NCBI RefSeq assembly: GCF_030486405.1
Contig: NZ_CP129613.1
Span: 2,232,001 to 2,296,000 of the forward strand
Length of the DNA stretch: 64,000 nucleotides
Direction of reading: 5' to 3'
DNA from: Mycolicibacterium sp. HK-90
GTDB lineage: Bacteria > Actinomycetota > Actinomycetes > Mycobacteriales > Mycobacteriaceae
Positions 19,586-29,123 of this stretch are shown here, in pieces. Position 1 is the first letter of the stretch. Each line of letters opens with the position of its first letter. The translations under genes and the position numbers were made by a program. The notes under the pieces were generated by a model. That model ran no database searches, was not told the origin of the DNA, and saw nothing but the letters and a program-made list of their open reading frames with translations.

Positions 19586-20385
19586 TCGACTTCGCCAGGG
19601 TGAGCCTGCGCCGAGGCGGCAACACCCTGGTCGGTCCCATCACCTGGACCGTGGAACTCGACGAGCGCTGGGTGGTCATCGGCCCCAACGGCGCGGGCAA
19701 GACCTCGCTGCTGCGGATCGCCGCCGCCACCGAACATCCCTCGTCGGGTACCGCCTATGTGCTCGGTGAACGGCTCGGCCGCACCGACATGTCCGAGCTG
19801 CGGGCCCGGGTCGGGCTCAGCAGCTCGGCGTTATCGCAACGGATCCCCGACAGCGAGGTGGTCCGCGACCTGGTGGTGTCGGCCGGCTACGCCGTGCTGG
19901 GACGCTGGCGCGAGGACTACGAGGACGTCGATTACGTCCAGGCCATCGACATGCTGGAGAGCGTCGGTGCCGAACACCTCGCCGGACGCACCTACGGCAC
20001 CTTGTCTGAGGGCGAACGTAAACGAGTGCTGATCGCCCGGTCGCTGATGACCGACCCCGAACTCCTGTTGCTCGACGAGCCTGCGGCGGGGCTGGACCTG
20101 GGTGGCCGCGAGGAGCTGGTGGCGCGGTTGACCGATCTGGCAGCCGACCCCGACGCGCCGGCCATGGTGCTGGTCACCCATCATGTCGAGGAGATTCCGG
20201 TCGGATTCAGCCACGCGCTGATCCTGTCGGAGGGCAAGGCGGTTGCCTCGGGTCTGCTGACCGAGGTGTTGACTGCTGAGAACTTGTCCAAGGCGTTCGG
20301 TCAGTCGATCGCGCTGGACGTGATCGACGGGCGTTACTTCGCCCGGCGGACCAGGAGCCGTGCGGCTCACAGGAGGCGAGAATGA
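19522..20385 (+). CDS. ABC transporter ATP-binding protein (Rv3041c-like)
   Basis: A stand-alone 287-residue ABC ATPase. It has Walker A GPNGAGKTSLL (about residue 54), signature LSEGERKRVLIARSL, Walker B LLLLDEPAAGLD and the switch His in VTHHVEEIP. It resembles M. tuberculosis Rv3041c in length and in being followed by the Nudix and echA17 genes. No permease is adjacent, so its partner is unknown; YczE just upstream is a conceivable but unproven partner. Start is GTG 19522, 6 bases after a TACGAT element inside yczE. Confidence 0.88.
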   Translation: MAAGERTDSTSTDDGTDPDLLIDFARVSLRRGGNTLVGPITWTVELDERWVVIGPNGAGKTSLLRIAAATEHPSSGTAYVLGERLGRTDMSELRARVGLSSSALSQRIPDSEVVRDLVVSAGYAVLGRWREDYEDVDYVQAIDMLESVGAEHLAGRTYGTLSEGERKRVLIARSLMTDPELLLLDEPAAGLDLGGREELVARLTDLAADPDAPAMVLVTHHVEEIPVGFSHALILSEGKAVASGLLTEVLTAENLSKAFGQSIALDVIDGRYFARRTRSRAAHRRRE

Positions 20386-21260
20386 GCTCTACGACGGACC
20401 CGCTGGTGCCCCGGCCGGCGGCCACGGTGATGCTGGTGCGGGACACCCCCGCCGGCATCAAGGTGTTCATGATGCGCCGGCACGCCGCGATGGATTTCGT
20501 GGCCGGGGTGATGGTGTTCCCCGGCGGCGGCGTCGACGACCGCGACCGCAATGCCGACATCGCGTGGTTCGGCCCCGAACCGGACTGGTGGGCCCAGCGC
20601 CTGGGGGTGGACACCGGGCTGGCCGAGGCGCTCGTATGCGCCGCGGCCCGCGAAACCTTCGAGGAGTCCGGGGTGCTGTTCGCCGGGCCCGCCAACGATC
20701 CGGATGGGATCGTGTCCGACGCATCCGTCTACGGCGAGGCGCGTGCCGCCCTGGCCAACCACACGCTGTCGTTCGCCGACTTCCTGCGCGACGAGGAACT
20801 CGTGCTGCGGGCCGACCTGTTGCGGCCGTGGGACAACTGGATCACGCCCAAAGAAGAACGCACCCGCCGCTACGACACCTTCTTCTTCGTCGGTGCACTG
20901 CCCGAGGGGCAACGCGCCGACGGTGAGAACACCGAGACCGACCAGGCGTTCTGGACCACCCCGCAGGCCGGCCTCGACGCCTTCGAGCAGGGCAACTCGT
21001 TCCTGCTGCCGCCGACCTGGACCCAACTGAACTCACTCCACGGGCGCAGCGTCGCCGATGCTCTGGCGACCGAACGCAAGATCGTCCCCATCGAGCCCAA
21101 CCTCTCGCTCGGTGAGGGGAGCTGGCAGATCGAGTTCTTCGACAGCGGCCGCTACAACGCGGCGCGGAACCACCGGGCGCCGCTGGGCCGGGACGGAGCG
21201 ACGGCCGTGGGATCCGGTTCGGCGGGCAGGAGCGAAGCGACCGGGGAATCCATCCAGTGA
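20382..21260 (+). CDS. Nudix hydrolase-domain protein (Rv3040c-like)
   Basis: A 292-residue protein with a Nudix fold. The Nudix box is recognisable around [14 protein letters not shown], with the catalytic REx2EE glutamates, and [10 protein letters not shown] precedes it. The family hydrolyses nucleoside diphosphates linked to another moiety; this long form resembles human NUDT19-type acyl-CoA diphosphatases. ATG 20382 overlaps the ATPase stop (ATGA) and the gene itself overlaps echA17 (GTGA), so the three are one operon. The link with echA17 makes CoA-ester turnover plausible. Confidence 0.85.
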   Translation: MSSTTDPLVPRPAATVMLVRDTPAGIKVFMMRRHAAMDFVAGVMVFPGGGVDDRDRNADIAWFGPEPDWWAQRLGVDTGLAEALVCAAARETFEESGVLFAGPANDPDGIVSDASVYGEARAALANHTLSFADFLRDEELVLRADLLRPWDNWITPKEERTRRYDTFFFVGALPEGQRADGENTETDQAFWTTPQAGLDAFEQGNSFLLPPTWTQLNSLHGRSVADALATERKIVPIEPNLSLGEGSWQIEFFDSGRYNAARNHRAPLGRDGATAVGSGSAGRSEATGESIQ

Positions 21261-21928
21261 GCGAATTCGTCCATGTGATCACCGGTGCGGTCCCGGAACA
21301 GGACGGTGTCGGCACCCTGATGCTGTCCCGGCCGCCGACCAACGCCCTGACCCGGCAGATGTACCGGGAGATCATCGCGGCCGCGCACGAGCTCGGTGAG
21401 CGCACCGACATCGCGGTGGTGATCCTGTTCGGTGGGCACGAGATCTTCTGCGCCGGCGACGACGTGCCCGAGCTGCGCACGCTGAACCCGGCCGAGGCCG
21501 CCGCCGCCGACGAGGCGTTGCGCGAATGCCTCGCGGCCGTCGCCGCCATCCCCAAACCCACCGTGGCCGCCATCACGGGCTACGCCCTGGGCAGCGGGCT
21601 GACCCTGGCGATGGCCGCCGACTGGCGGGTGGCCGGCGACAACGTCAAGTTCGGGTCGACCGAGATCCTGGCCGGGCTGGCGCCGCGGGCGGGCGGTGGG
21701 AAGCGGCTGGCCGACATGATCGGGGCCAGCAAGGCCAAAGAGCTCGTGTTCAGCGGCCGGTTCGTCGGCGCCGAAGAGGCGCTGGACCTGGGCCTGATCG
21801 ATCAGATGGTGGCGCCTGACCACGTCTACGACGAGGCGCTGGCCTGGGCGCGGCGATTCGTCGACCACCCCGTCGAGGTGCTGGCCGCGGCCAAGGCCGC
21901 CGTCGACGGACTGACCGACCGGGCCTGA
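21257..21928 (+). CDS. echA17: Enoyl-CoA hydratase/isomerase family protein EchA17
   Basis: A short (223-residue) crotonase-fold protein with oxyanion-hole segments FCAGDDV and GYALGSG. In classical hydratases two glutamates act: one in GGGCELAL and one in QPEILLG. Here the first position reads GSGLTLAM, so that glutamate is replaced by Leu, while the second is kept (STEILAG). Activity may therefore differ from a canonical hydratase. Position and sequence match M. tuberculosis Rv3039c. GTG 21257 overlaps the previous stop. Confidence 0.87.
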   Translation: MSEFVHVITGAVPEQDGVGTLMLSRPPTNALTRQMYREIIAAAHELGERTDIAVVILFGGHEIFCAGDDVPELRTLNPAEAAAADEALRECLAAVAAIPKPTVAAITGYALGSGLTLAMAADWRVAGDNVKFGSTEILAGLAPRAGGGKRLADMIGASKAKELVFSGRFVGAEEALDLGLIDQMVAPDHVYDEALAWARRFVDHPVEVLAAAKAAVDGLTDRA

Positions 21929-21949
21929 CGCCCGCCCGACCCGGGCAGT

Positions 21950-21955
21950 TAGGCT
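21950..21955 (+). promoter_or_regulatory. -10 element, probably leaderless start of methyltransferase gene
   Basis: TAGGCT followed by 7 bases and ATG 21963; CTGACG about 19 bases upstream could be the -35. No Shine-Dalgarno sequence. Confidence 0.5.
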
Positions 21956-21962
21956 GCCCTGC

Positions 21963-22976
21963 ATGACTGACATCAAGGATTCCGGCACCGACGTCGACGC
22001 GCCGGTCGATGCGGCTGGCATGCCGACTCCTAACCCGCACGCCACGGCCGAACAGGTCGAGGCCGCGATGCACGACAGCAAGCTCGCGCAGGTGCTCTAC
22101 CACGACTGGGAAGCCGAGACCTACGACGAGAAGTGGTCGATCTCCTACGATCAGCGCTGCATCGACTACGCGCGTGGCCGGTTCGACGCCATCGTTCCCG
22201 AATCCGAGCAGCGCGAGTTGCCCTACGACCGGGCCCTGGAGCTCGGATGCGGCACCGGGTTCTTCCTGCTCAACCTGATCCAGTCCGGCGTCGCGCGGCG
22301 CGGTTCGGTGACCGACCTTTCGCCGGGCATGGTCAAGGTGGCCACCCGTAACGGCCAGTCACTGGGTCTGGACATCGACGGCCGGGTGGCCGACGCCGAG
22401 GGCATCCCGTACGAGGACAACACCTTCGATCTGGTCGTCGGGCATGCCGTGCTGCATCACATCCCCGACGTCGAGCTGTCGCTGCGCGAGGTTGTCCGGG
22501 TGCTGAAGCCTGGTGGCCGGTTCGTATTCGCCGGCGAGCCCACCACCGTCGGCAACAAGTACGCGCGTGAACTGTCCACGCTGACCTGGCATGCCACCAC
22601 GAACCTGACCAAGTTGCCCTGGCTGAGCGGCTGGCGCCGGCCCCAGGCAGAGCTCGACGAGTCCTCGCGTGCCGCGGCGCTGGAAGCCGTCGTCGATCTG
22701 CACACCTTCGACCCGGCCGATCTGGAGCGCATGGCCGCCAACGCCGGAGCGGTCGAAGTGCATACTGCCAGTGAAGAATTCACCGCCGCCATGCTGGGCT
22801 GGCCGGTGCGCACCTTCGAGGCCGCCGTGCCGCCGGGCCGTCTCGGCTGGGGCTGGGCCAAGTTCGCGTTCAGCAGTTGGACCACCCTGAGCTGGGTGGA
22901 TGCCAACGTGTGGCGCCGAGTGGTGCCCAAGGGCTGGTTCTACAACGTGATGGTCACAGGGGTCAAGCCGTCGTAG
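21963..22976 (+). CDS. Class I SAM-dependent methyltransferase (Rv3038c-like)
   Basis: A 337-residue methyltransferase. Motif I is LELGCGTGFFLLNLIQSG, followed by the Methyltransf_11 pattern: acidic DLSPGMVKVA, post-I VADAEGIPYEDNTFDLVVGHAVLHHIPD and VLKPGGRFVFAGEP. The C-terminal 110 residues are an extra helical domain. In M. tuberculosis this gene (Rv3038c) lies next to the methylglucose lipopolysaccharide cluster, but its substrate is not established. It probably has its own leaderless promoter. Confidence 0.88.
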   Translation: MTDIKDSGTDVDAPVDAAGMPTPNPHATAEQVEAAMHDSKLAQVLYHDWEAETYDEKWSISYDQRCIDYARGRFDAIVPESEQRELPYDRALELGCGTGFFLLNLIQSGVARRGSVTDLSPGMVKVATRNGQSLGLDIDGRVADAEGIPYEDNTFDLVVGHAVLHHIPDVELSLREVVRVLKPGGRFVFAGEPTTVGNKYARELSTLTWHATTNLTKLPWLSGWRRPQAELDESSRAAALEAVVDLHTFDPADLERMAANAGAVEVHTASEEFTAAMLGWPVRTFEAAVPPGRLGWGWAKFAFSSWTTLSWVDANVWRRVVPKGWFYNVMVTGVKPS

Positions 22977-24136
22977 AGTTCACGACGGCCGACGTCGCGT
23001 ATCTGCGTTCGGATGCGGGACGCCAGGCGCTGAGTGAGGTCTCTCCGATGTCACTGTCGGGCGCGGCCTTGGTCAGCGACATCGCCTCTGTCCGAGGGCA
23101 ATTCGGTGACCGCGCGGCGGTGCTCGTCGAAACCGTGCAGTTGCGGCGGCGGGCGCAGGCCAAGTTCACCGACCCGGGCCATTGGCTGCTCACCGACGAG
23201 GCGCTCCAACAGGCGACGGCCGCGCCGGTGGCCGTGCACCGGGCGCGCAGGCTGGCCGGTCGCCGGGTGCACGACGCCACCTGTTCGATCGGCAGTGAGC
23301 TTGTGGCGCTGCGTGATCGCGCAGCGCAACTGGTGGGCAGCGACCTCGACCCGGTGCGGTTGGCGATGGCCGCCAACAATGCCGACGGGGTGGACCTCTG
23401 CCGAGCCGATGCGCTGGCGCCTGTCACCCGCGACACCGTGGTGATCATCGACCCGGCCCGCCGATCCGGCGGGCGCCGCCGGTTCGATCCTCGGGCCTAC
23501 ACCCCGGCACTCGATGCGGTCCTGGACGTCTACCGCGACCGGGAGCTGGCGGTGAAGTGCGCTCCGGGAATCGATTTCGACGAACTGGCCAAGATGGGGT
23601 TCGCCGGGGAGATCGAGGTGACCTCGGTGGGCGGCAGCGTGCGCGAGGCCTGCCTGTGGTCACCCGGCCTCACCGACCCCGGAGTGCGGCGGCGGGCCAG
23701 CATGCTCGACACCGATGAGGTGCTCACCGATGCCGATCCCGACGACTGCCCGGTGGCGCCGGCCGGACGCTGGATCGTCGACCCCGACGGTGCGGTGGTG
23801 CGGGCCGGGCTGGTCCGCCACTATGCGGCCCGGCACGGTCTGTGGCAGCTCGACCCCGATATCGCCTACCTGTCCGGAGCCGAGTTGCCCACCGGGGTGC
23901 GCGGGTTCGAGGTCCTCGAACAGCTGCCCTTTCAGGAGCGCCGGCTGCGGGCGGCGCTGACGGCCCGCTCGGTGGGGGCGCTGGAGGTCCTGGTTCGTGG
24001 CCTCGACGTCGACCCCGACGCGCTCCGGGCACGGATGAAGTTGCGCGGCACCGAACGCCTGACAGTGGTGCTCGCGCGGCTCGGCTCCGGAGCGGCCAGC
24101 CGGGCAACGGCATTCATTTGTCGGCCGTCTCGATAG
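22910..24136 (+). CDS. THUMP-like domain class I methyltransferase (Rv3037c-like)
   Basis: About 400 residues of a SAM-dependent methyltransferase with a C-terminal THUMP-like region. Motifs: DATCSIGSELVALRD (motif I), GSDLDPVRLAMAANNA, VVIIDPARRSGGRRRFDP and KCAPGIDF. The family resembles RNA methyltransferases, although Rv3037c was listed with the methylglucose lipopolysaccharide locus. The conserved N-terminus (VEFTTADVAYLRSDAG) starts near 22970 with no ATG or GTG there, so the true start is upstream inside the previous gene; GTG 22910 is the nearest option and TTG 22877 another. The end is firm. Confidence 0.8.
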   Translation: MAPSGAQGLVLQRDGHRGQAVVEFTTADVAYLRSDAGRQALSEVSPMSLSGAALVSDIASVRGQFGDRAAVLVETVQLRRRAQAKFTDPGHWLLTDEALQQATAAPVAVHRARRLAGRRVHDATCSIGSELVALRDRAAQLVGSDLDPVRLAMAANNADGVDLCRADALAPVTRDTVVIIDPARRSGGRRRFDPRAYTPALDAVLDVYRDRELAVKCAPGIDFDELAKMGFAGEIEVTSVGGSVREACLWSPGLTDPGVRRRASMLDTDEVLTDADPDDCPVAPAGRWIVDPDGAVVRAGLVRHYAARHGLWQLDPDIAYLSGAELPTGVRGFEVLEQLPFQERRLRAALTARSVGALEVLVRGLDVDPDALRARMKLRGTERLTVVLARLGSGAASRATAFICRPSR

Positions 24137-24211
24137 CGGCCACGTATTCTGAAACCACATACACCGGTGGATCAGCCGGTGCGAGTTGATCGCCTGCGAG
24201 GACGACTGACG

Positions 24212-24901
24212 ATGCGAATTCCCCCTGTGACAGCGCTGCTGGCAGCCGGTGCGCTGCTCGGCGGGCTCGGTATGCCAGTGGCAGCTGCACAGTCGGCCTG
24301 CGCCGACCTCGGCGGCACCGTCGACGCGGACCAGACCTGTCTGGTGCACACCGCCAATGCCAGCTACACGCTGGATTACCGGTTCCCCGTCGGCTATCCG
24401 GATCAGCAGGCTGTCGGCGCGTATCTGCTGCAGACCCGTGACGGCTTCGTCAACGTCTCGGGGATGCCCGGGCTGCGCGATCAGCCGTACGTTCTCGACG
24501 CCAAGGGCACGGCCTACAGCTCGGGAACTCCGCCGCGGACCGAGAGCCTGGTCTTCGAGGTGTACCAGAACGTCGGCGGCGCCCACCCTCAGACCTGGTA
24601 CAAGACCTTCAACTACAACGTGGCCACGCGGGCGCCGATCACCTTCGACACCCTGTTCAAACCGGGCTCGAGGCCGCTGGACGTGGTCTTCCCGATCGTG
24701 CAGCGCGAGCTGCAGAAGCAGTCCGGCGTCGAGCAGGCGATCCCGCCGACCATCGGTATGGATCCCGCGCACTATCAGAACTTCGCGATCACCGACGATT
24801 CGGTGATCTTCTTCTTCGGCCAGGGTGAACTGTTGCCCGAGGCAGCCGGGGCCAGCCAGGCCAGCGTGCCGCGGTCGGCCGTGGCGGCGCTGCTGGCCTG
24901 A
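24212..24901 (+). CDS. Exported RsiV/DUF3298-domain protein (Rv3036c/TB22.2-like)
   Basis: A 229-residue exported protein with a signal peptide (cleavage near residue 27, VAAAQS). The C-terminal half has the RsiV/DUF3298 pattern (TFDTLFKPGSRPLDVVFPIV, ITDDSVIFFFGQGELLP). It is homologous to M. tuberculosis TB22.2 (Rv3036c), which has been reported as a cell-wall esterase. Two cysteines near the mature N-terminus (SACADLGGTVDADQTC) could form a disulfide. ATG 24212 is chosen because it puts the signal peptide first. It is convergent with the lipoprotein gene at 24932-26215. Confidence 0.88.
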   Translation: MRIPPVTALLAAGALLGGLGMPVAAAQSACADLGGTVDADQTCLVHTANASYTLDYRFPVGYPDQQAVGAYLLQTRDGFVNVSGMPGLRDQPYVLDAKGTAYSSGTPPRTESLVFEVYQNVGGAHPQTWYKTFNYNVATRAPITFDTLFKPGSRPLDVVFPIVQRELQKQSGVEQAIPPTIGMDPAHYQNFAITDDSVIFFFGQGELLPEAAGASQASVPRSAVAALLA

Positions 24902-24931
24902 AGCCCGGTCAGCTGAGATCAGGCACCGGGA

Positions 24932-26215
24932 TCAGGCCGGTGCGAATCCGTACACCTGGCCGTCACTGGTCGCGGTGACGATCCGGCTGTCGTGTCCGAT
25001 CGACACCCCCACCGGCCACCCGGTGGCCTCGGGCACGGGGTAGCTGTTGAGGGTCCGTCCGTCGGCGGTGTCGAAGACCAGCAGGGTCTGGCCGTGCCCG
25101 CCCTCGCGGGCCACCGTGTAGCCGACGCCGTCCGCACGGCTCGACGTGGTGAGTGGGACGACGTCGTCGCGGGTCCAGGCCACCTCGCCACGATCCCCGG
25201 CGTCGCGCACCGCGGTCAGTTTGGCGTCCGGTCCGCCGCCGGCCACGATCAGGCCGTCCGGCGACACCGACGGCGGGGTCTGGGCCAGATAGTTCAGCGG
25301 CACCGACCATTTCGGTGAGCCGTCGGCGGAATTGAGTGCCCACAGCTTCTGGTCGCGGCCGTTGACGTACACCGTCGAACCGTCGGCCGACAGCACCGGA
25401 CTGGCCAACGGCCCACGGCCCACGGCATCGCTGGTCCATTCCTGCGTCAGCAACGTGTCCTGGCCCCGGTGGTATCGCAGGCCCATCAACACCGGTGCCT
25501 CGGCGCCGGGCTGCCACACGCTGAGCACCACCATGCCGGACTCATGGGAGAAGGCCGGCGCGGCCGCCACCGGGCACCGTGACCGGGCCGGCTGGCAGTC
25601 GCCCAGGCCACGCTGCGAATCCGTCGGGTCCACCCCGGAAACCAGATCCAGCGGTGTGCCCTCGACCGTGCCACGATGCCCGTTGAACACCAGCACCTGG
25701 CCCAGGTGGGTCACCACCAGCAGTTGTCCGTCATCGAGGAGCCGGGGCGTGGTGGGCATGCCGATCACCGGCTGGCGCCAGCGGATCCACTGAGTCGGCG
25801 GGAACGACAGGATGGTGCCGGGCTGGCCGACGTAGACGTTGTCGAACCCGTCGAACAGGGGACTGGACCAGCCGCCGCCCTGCACCAAACGGGTACACCA
25901 ACGCTGGCGAGCGTCGTTGTTCGTCTCCCACACCATCAACGAACAGCCGCCGGCGGTCTGCGCATTGACCGCCAGATAGTCGCCGGACCCGAGCGCCACC
26001 TGGGCGCCCAGCTCGCCCTTCACCGAGCGGCTCCACTCCAGCCGGAGCGCCTCAGGGCCACCGGACCGCGCGTAGCTGCTGTTGGCGGCATCTCCGTACT
26101 GTGCCGACCAGCCTTGCGCGGCATGGGCGTCGACCCAGGAATCGGTGTTCTCGCAACCGGCGAGCAGACCCGTGAACAGCACCGCGACCGCCAGTGCAAG
26201 GTATCGCCGGAACAC
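24932..26215 (-). CDS. PQQ-like beta-propeller lipoprotein (Rv3035-like)
   Basis: A 427-residue lipoprotein: signal peptide with lipobox LLAGC (Cys21) followed by a beta-propeller with BamB/PQQ-like repeats (WALNSADGSPKWSVPLN, VFNGHRGTVEGTP, FDTADGRTLNSYP). It is homologous to M. tuberculosis Rv3035, of unknown function, probably a scaffold on the outer face of the membrane. GTG 26215 follows AAAGGAC at 5-base spacing and gives the expected signal peptide; the frame is open further upstream without conserved sequence. Confidence 0.87.
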   Translation of the reverse strand: MFRRYLALAVAVLFTGLLAGCENTDSWVDAHAAQGWSAQYGDAANSSYARSGGPEALRLEWSRSVKGELGAQVALGSGDYLAVNAQTAGGCSLMVWETNNDARQRWCTRLVQGGGWSSPLFDGFDNVYVGQPGTILSFPPTQWIRWRQPVIGMPTTPRLLDDGQLLVVTHLGQVLVFNGHRGTVEGTPLDLVSGVDPTDSQRGLGDCQPARSRCPVAAAPAFSHESGMVVLSVWQPGAEAPVLMGLRYHRGQDTLLTQEWTSDAVGRGPLASPVLSADGSTVYVNGRDQKLWALNSADGSPKWSVPLNYLAQTPPSVSPDGLIVAGGGPDAKLTAVRDAGDRGEVAWTRDDVVPLTTSSRADGVGYTVAREGGHGQTLLVFDTADGRTLNSYPVPEATGWPVGVSIGHDSRIVTATSDGQVYGFAPA

Positions 26216-26369
26216 GATGTCCTTTCGTCGCCGAACACGCTCGGGGGCCGTATCTGTGGGCCCACGTGAGGTTACCCGGCCGCCCGGCCGGCAGGAGCGG
26301 AGGCGACCCGGGGACAGCGGGGGCGCTGCCGCAGCGGAGCGACCCGGGAACCCGCTCCGCGGCCTCGCG

Positions 26370-26375
26370 TAGGCT
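26370..26375 (+). promoter_or_regulatory. -10 element, probably leaderless start of acyltransferase gene
   Basis: TAGGCT, 8-base spacer, then ATG 26384. No Shine-Dalgarno sequence in the spacer. Confidence 0.5.
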
Positions 26376-26383
26376 GTCCGGCC

Positions 26384-27127
26384 ATGACGACGATGTGGGG
26401 CGCCCCGATTCACAAGCGCTGGCGGGGCTCACGGCTGCGTGATCCGCGCCAGGCCGATTTCCTGACCAAGGCGTCGCTGAAATGGGTGATCGACAACCGC
26501 GCCTACACCCCGTGGTACCTGGTGCGGTACTGGCGGCTGCTGAAGTTCAAGCTGGCCAACCCGCACATCATCACTCGCGGCATGGTCTTCCTCGGCAAGG
26601 GGGTGGAGATCCAGTGCACCCCTGAACTGGCCCAGATGGAGATCGGCCGTTGGGTGCACATCGGTGACAAGAACACCATCCGCTGCCACGAGGGCTCGCT
26701 GCGCATCGGCGACAAAGTGGTGCTGGGCCGCGACAACGTGATCAACACCTACCTCGACATCGAGCTCGGCGATTCCGCGCTGATGGCGGACTGGTGCTAC
26801 GTGTGCGACTTCGACCACAAGATGGACAACATCGAGATGCCCATCAAGGACCAGGGCATCGTCAAGGGCCCGGTGCGCATCGGCCCGGACACCTGGATCG
26901 CGGCCAAGGTCACCATCCTGCGCAACACCTCGGTCGGCCGCGGCTGCGTGCTGGGCGCCCACGCCGTGGTCAAGGGGGAGATCCCCGATTTCTCGATCGC
27001 CGTCGGTGCGCCGGCCAAGGTGGTCAAGAACCGCAAGCTCGACTGGGAGACGTCGGCGGCCGAGCGTGCCGAACTCGCCGCGGCACTGGCCGACATCGAA
27101 CGCAAGAAGGCCGCCAACAGCAACTGA
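26384..27127 (+). CDS. Left-handed beta-helix acyltransferase (Rv3034c-like)
   Basis: A 247-residue transferase of the hexapeptide-repeat (LbH) family that includes sugar O-acetyltransferases. Imperfect hexapeptide repeats run from about residue 65 to 200 (IRCHEGSLRIGDKVVLGRDN; GPDTWIAAKVTILRNTSVGRGCVLGAHAVVKGEIPD). The C-terminal IGAPAKVVKNRKLDW is typical. Its M. tuberculosis homologue Rv3034c is placed in the 6-O-methylglucose lipopolysaccharide locus, where it could acylate the polysaccharide. It is convergent with the exported-protein gene at 27136-27741. Confidence 0.88.
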   Translation: MTTMWGAPIHKRWRGSRLRDPRQADFLTKASLKWVIDNRAYTPWYLVRYWRLLKFKLANPHIITRGMVFLGKGVEIQCTPELAQMEIGRWVHIGDKNTIRCHEGSLRIGDKVVLGRDNVINTYLDIELGDSALMADWCYVCDFDHKMDNIEMPIKDQGIVKGPVRIGPDTWIAAKVTILRNTSVGRGCVLGAHAVVKGEIPDFSIAVGAPAKVVKNRKLDWETSAAERAELAAALADIERKKAANSN

Positions 27128-27135
27128 CGGGGGAG

Positions 27136-27741
27136 TCAGGCCCCGTTGCACACCCCGGAGTCGCGGATCACGTTGCCGTAGACGTTGGCCGTGGCGATGT
27201 TGGCATTGATGACCCCCGACGGCTGCTGCTTCTGCATCTTGTCGCTGATCTGGGTCAGCTGATACCACAGGTGATAGATCGAGTCGCCGTTGTACAGCGG
27301 TGAATACTGGCTCTGGTCCGGGTAGTTCGTGATGTACAGGGTGTGGGCGCGGGGATCCAGAAATGCCGCGGACTGGTCGACGTTGGCCCGCACGGCGTCG
27401 GCCGCGGCTTGTACGCCCGGCGCGGTCCAGTAGTCGTCACGATCGCCGAGGAAACGCTGGAACCCCACGATCTGGCTCATCAACGTGTCGTACTGGGCGT
27501 TGAACCACTGGCAGGACTCGCGCTGAGCGTCGATCTGCTGTGGCGTGACGCGCACCTGCCACAGGTTGTACGGGAACACCGTGTAGTTCGGCGCCCAGTC
27601 CGAGGGATGGGGCACGAACACCGGCAGCGAGGGCGCGGTGCCGTTGGGCTCGGCGCTCGCAGGCGCGGCCGAGCCGAGTGGGAGTACTGCGCCGACGAAT
27701 GCAGCGCAGAGCGTACCTAGGTGTCTGCGGATCTGAACCAC
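27136..27741 (-). CDS. Exported protein of unknown function (Rv3033-like)
   Basis: A 201-residue secreted protein with a signal peptide cleaved after PASA near residue 30. The mature part is rich in Gln, Tyr and Trp, with two cysteines (ESCQWFNAQYD; SGVCNGA at the end). It resembles M. tuberculosis Rv3033, of unknown function. GTG 27741 is the best start, since upstream codons do not match a signal peptide. It lies 49 bases downstream of the glycosyltransferase gene on the same strand. Confidence 0.83.
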   Translation of the reverse strand: MVQIRRHLGTLCAAFVGAVLPLGSAAPASAEPNGTAPSLPVFVPHPSDWAPNYTVFPYNLWQVRVTPQQIDAQRESCQWFNAQYDTLMSQIVGFQRFLGDRDDYWTAPGVQAAADAVRANVDQSAAFLDPRAHTLYITNYPDQSQYSPLYNGDSIYHLWYQLTQISDKMQKQQPSGVINANIATANVYGNVIRDSGVCNGA

Positions 27742-27790
27742 GACTCGATTGTGCTTGGTGGCCGCCGCGGGCGACAGCGGATCGGCCAGA

Positions 27791-29032
27791 TCAGCGGTCC
27801 GGCAGAGCGTGCTCGACGATCGGCCGGCGTGGGTGCGGTTCGCGTTCGGCCCGCTTGGCAGCCAGATAGACCTGGTTGGTCTCGGCGGCCACGGTGTGCC
27901 AGTCGAAATCGGCACTGAGTCGCTCACGGGCGGCGTTCGCGCGTCGCTGCGCGGCCTCGGGGTCGTCGAGCACCGCACGTACCGCCGCTGCCAGACCCGC
28001 CACATCCCTTGGTGCGAACGACATTCCGGTCTGGCCGTCGATCACTGCCTCGCCCAGCCCGCCGACGTTGGAGGTCACCAGCGGGGTTCCGGTCGCCGCT
28101 GCCTCCAGTGCCACGATGCCGAACGGCTCGTAGTGACTGGGCAGCACCGCGGCGTCGGCGGCCTGCAGGGCCTGCAGCAGCTCCTCGTGCCCGAGCCGCC
28201 CGACAAATCGGGTTGCCTTGAGCACCTTGTGCTTTCGGGCCTGTTCGACGAGCCACTCGTACTGCGTGCCGTCACCGGCGATGGTCAGCGTGGTGCCGGG
28301 GTGCGCGCGCCGGATTCGGGGGAGGGCGGCGATCGCGTCGTGCACTCCCTTCTCGTATTCCAGACGGCCGACATAGAGCAGCTCGGCCGGCCCCGGCCGG
28401 GGGCGCCGCGGGGCGAACGGCCAGAGGTCGGCGTCGATGCCGTTGCGGATCACCCTGATCTCGGACAGCTCGGGTCCGAAGAGTTCGGTGATCTCCTCGC
28501 TCATCGACGCCGAACACGTGATCAGCGAATCGGATTCACGCACCAGCCAGGACTCCACGGCGTGGACCTGGCGGCTGATCGGTCCGGACACCCAGCCGGA
28601 GTGGCGGCCGGCCTCGGTGGCATGGATGGTGGAAACCAGTGGCACATCGAAGTATTCGGCCAGGGCGATGGCGGGGTGGGCCACCAGCCAGTCGTGGGCG
28701 TGCACCAGGTCGGGCACCCAGCGATCACCCGAATTGTCTTTGACGGCAAGGCCGGTGCGCACCATGGCATGCCCCATGGCCAGGGTCCAGGCCATCATGT
28801 CGGTGCCGAACTCGAACTCGTGCGGATCCTGCGCGGCGGCCACCACTCGCACGCCCTCGCTGACCTCGTCGGTCGACGGGTGCGTGCTCGGGTCGGTGTC
28901 GGTGGGTCTGCGGCTGAGGACCACGATCTCGTGGCCCGCTTCGGCCAGCGCGGTGGCCAGGTGGTGCACGTGTCGGCCCAGGCCGCCGACGACGACGGGC
29001 GGGTACTCCCATGACACCATCAGGATCTTCAT
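27791..29032 (-). CDS. GT4 alpha-glucosyltransferase (Rv3032-like, methylglucose lipopolysaccharide/glycogen)
   Basis: A 413-residue GT-B glycosyltransferase. N-lobe: MKILMVSWEYPPVVVGGLGR, with the glycogen-synthase-like GGLGRH loop, then HAHDWLVAHPA. C-lobe: LLYVGRLEYEKGVHDAI and the EX7E motif in PSHYEPFGIVALEAAATGTP. M. tuberculosis Rv3032 is an alpha-1,4-glucosyltransferase that elongates 6-O-methylglucose lipopolysaccharide and contributes to glycogen. It follows the GH57 and methyltransferase genes on the same strand, as in that locus. Confidence 0.92.
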   Translation of the reverse strand: MKILMVSWEYPPVVVGGLGRHVHHLATALAEAGHEIVVLSRRPTDTDPSTHPSTDEVSEGVRVVAAAQDPHEFEFGTDMMAWTLAMGHAMVRTGLAVKDNSGDRWVPDLVHAHDWLVAHPAIALAEYFDVPLVSTIHATEAGRHSGWVSGPISRQVHAVESWLVRESDSLITCSASMSEEITELFGPELSEIRVIRNGIDADLWPFAPRRPRPGPAELLYVGRLEYEKGVHDAIAALPRIRRAHPGTTLTIAGDGTQYEWLVEQARKHKVLKATRFVGRLGHEELLQALQAADAAVLPSHYEPFGIVALEAAATGTPLVTSNVGGLGEAVIDGQTGMSFAPRDVAGLAAAVRAVLDDPEAAQRRANAARERLSADFDWHTVAAETNQVYLAAKRAEREPHPRRPIVEHALPDR

Positions 29033-29123
29033 GACTGCGTGCCTTCATGCCGGTGCGACTGTGCGGACAATGCTGTGGATCGGCGGCGTGTCGGGCGGCA
29101 GACGCGCACGCTCGCGCTGGAGG

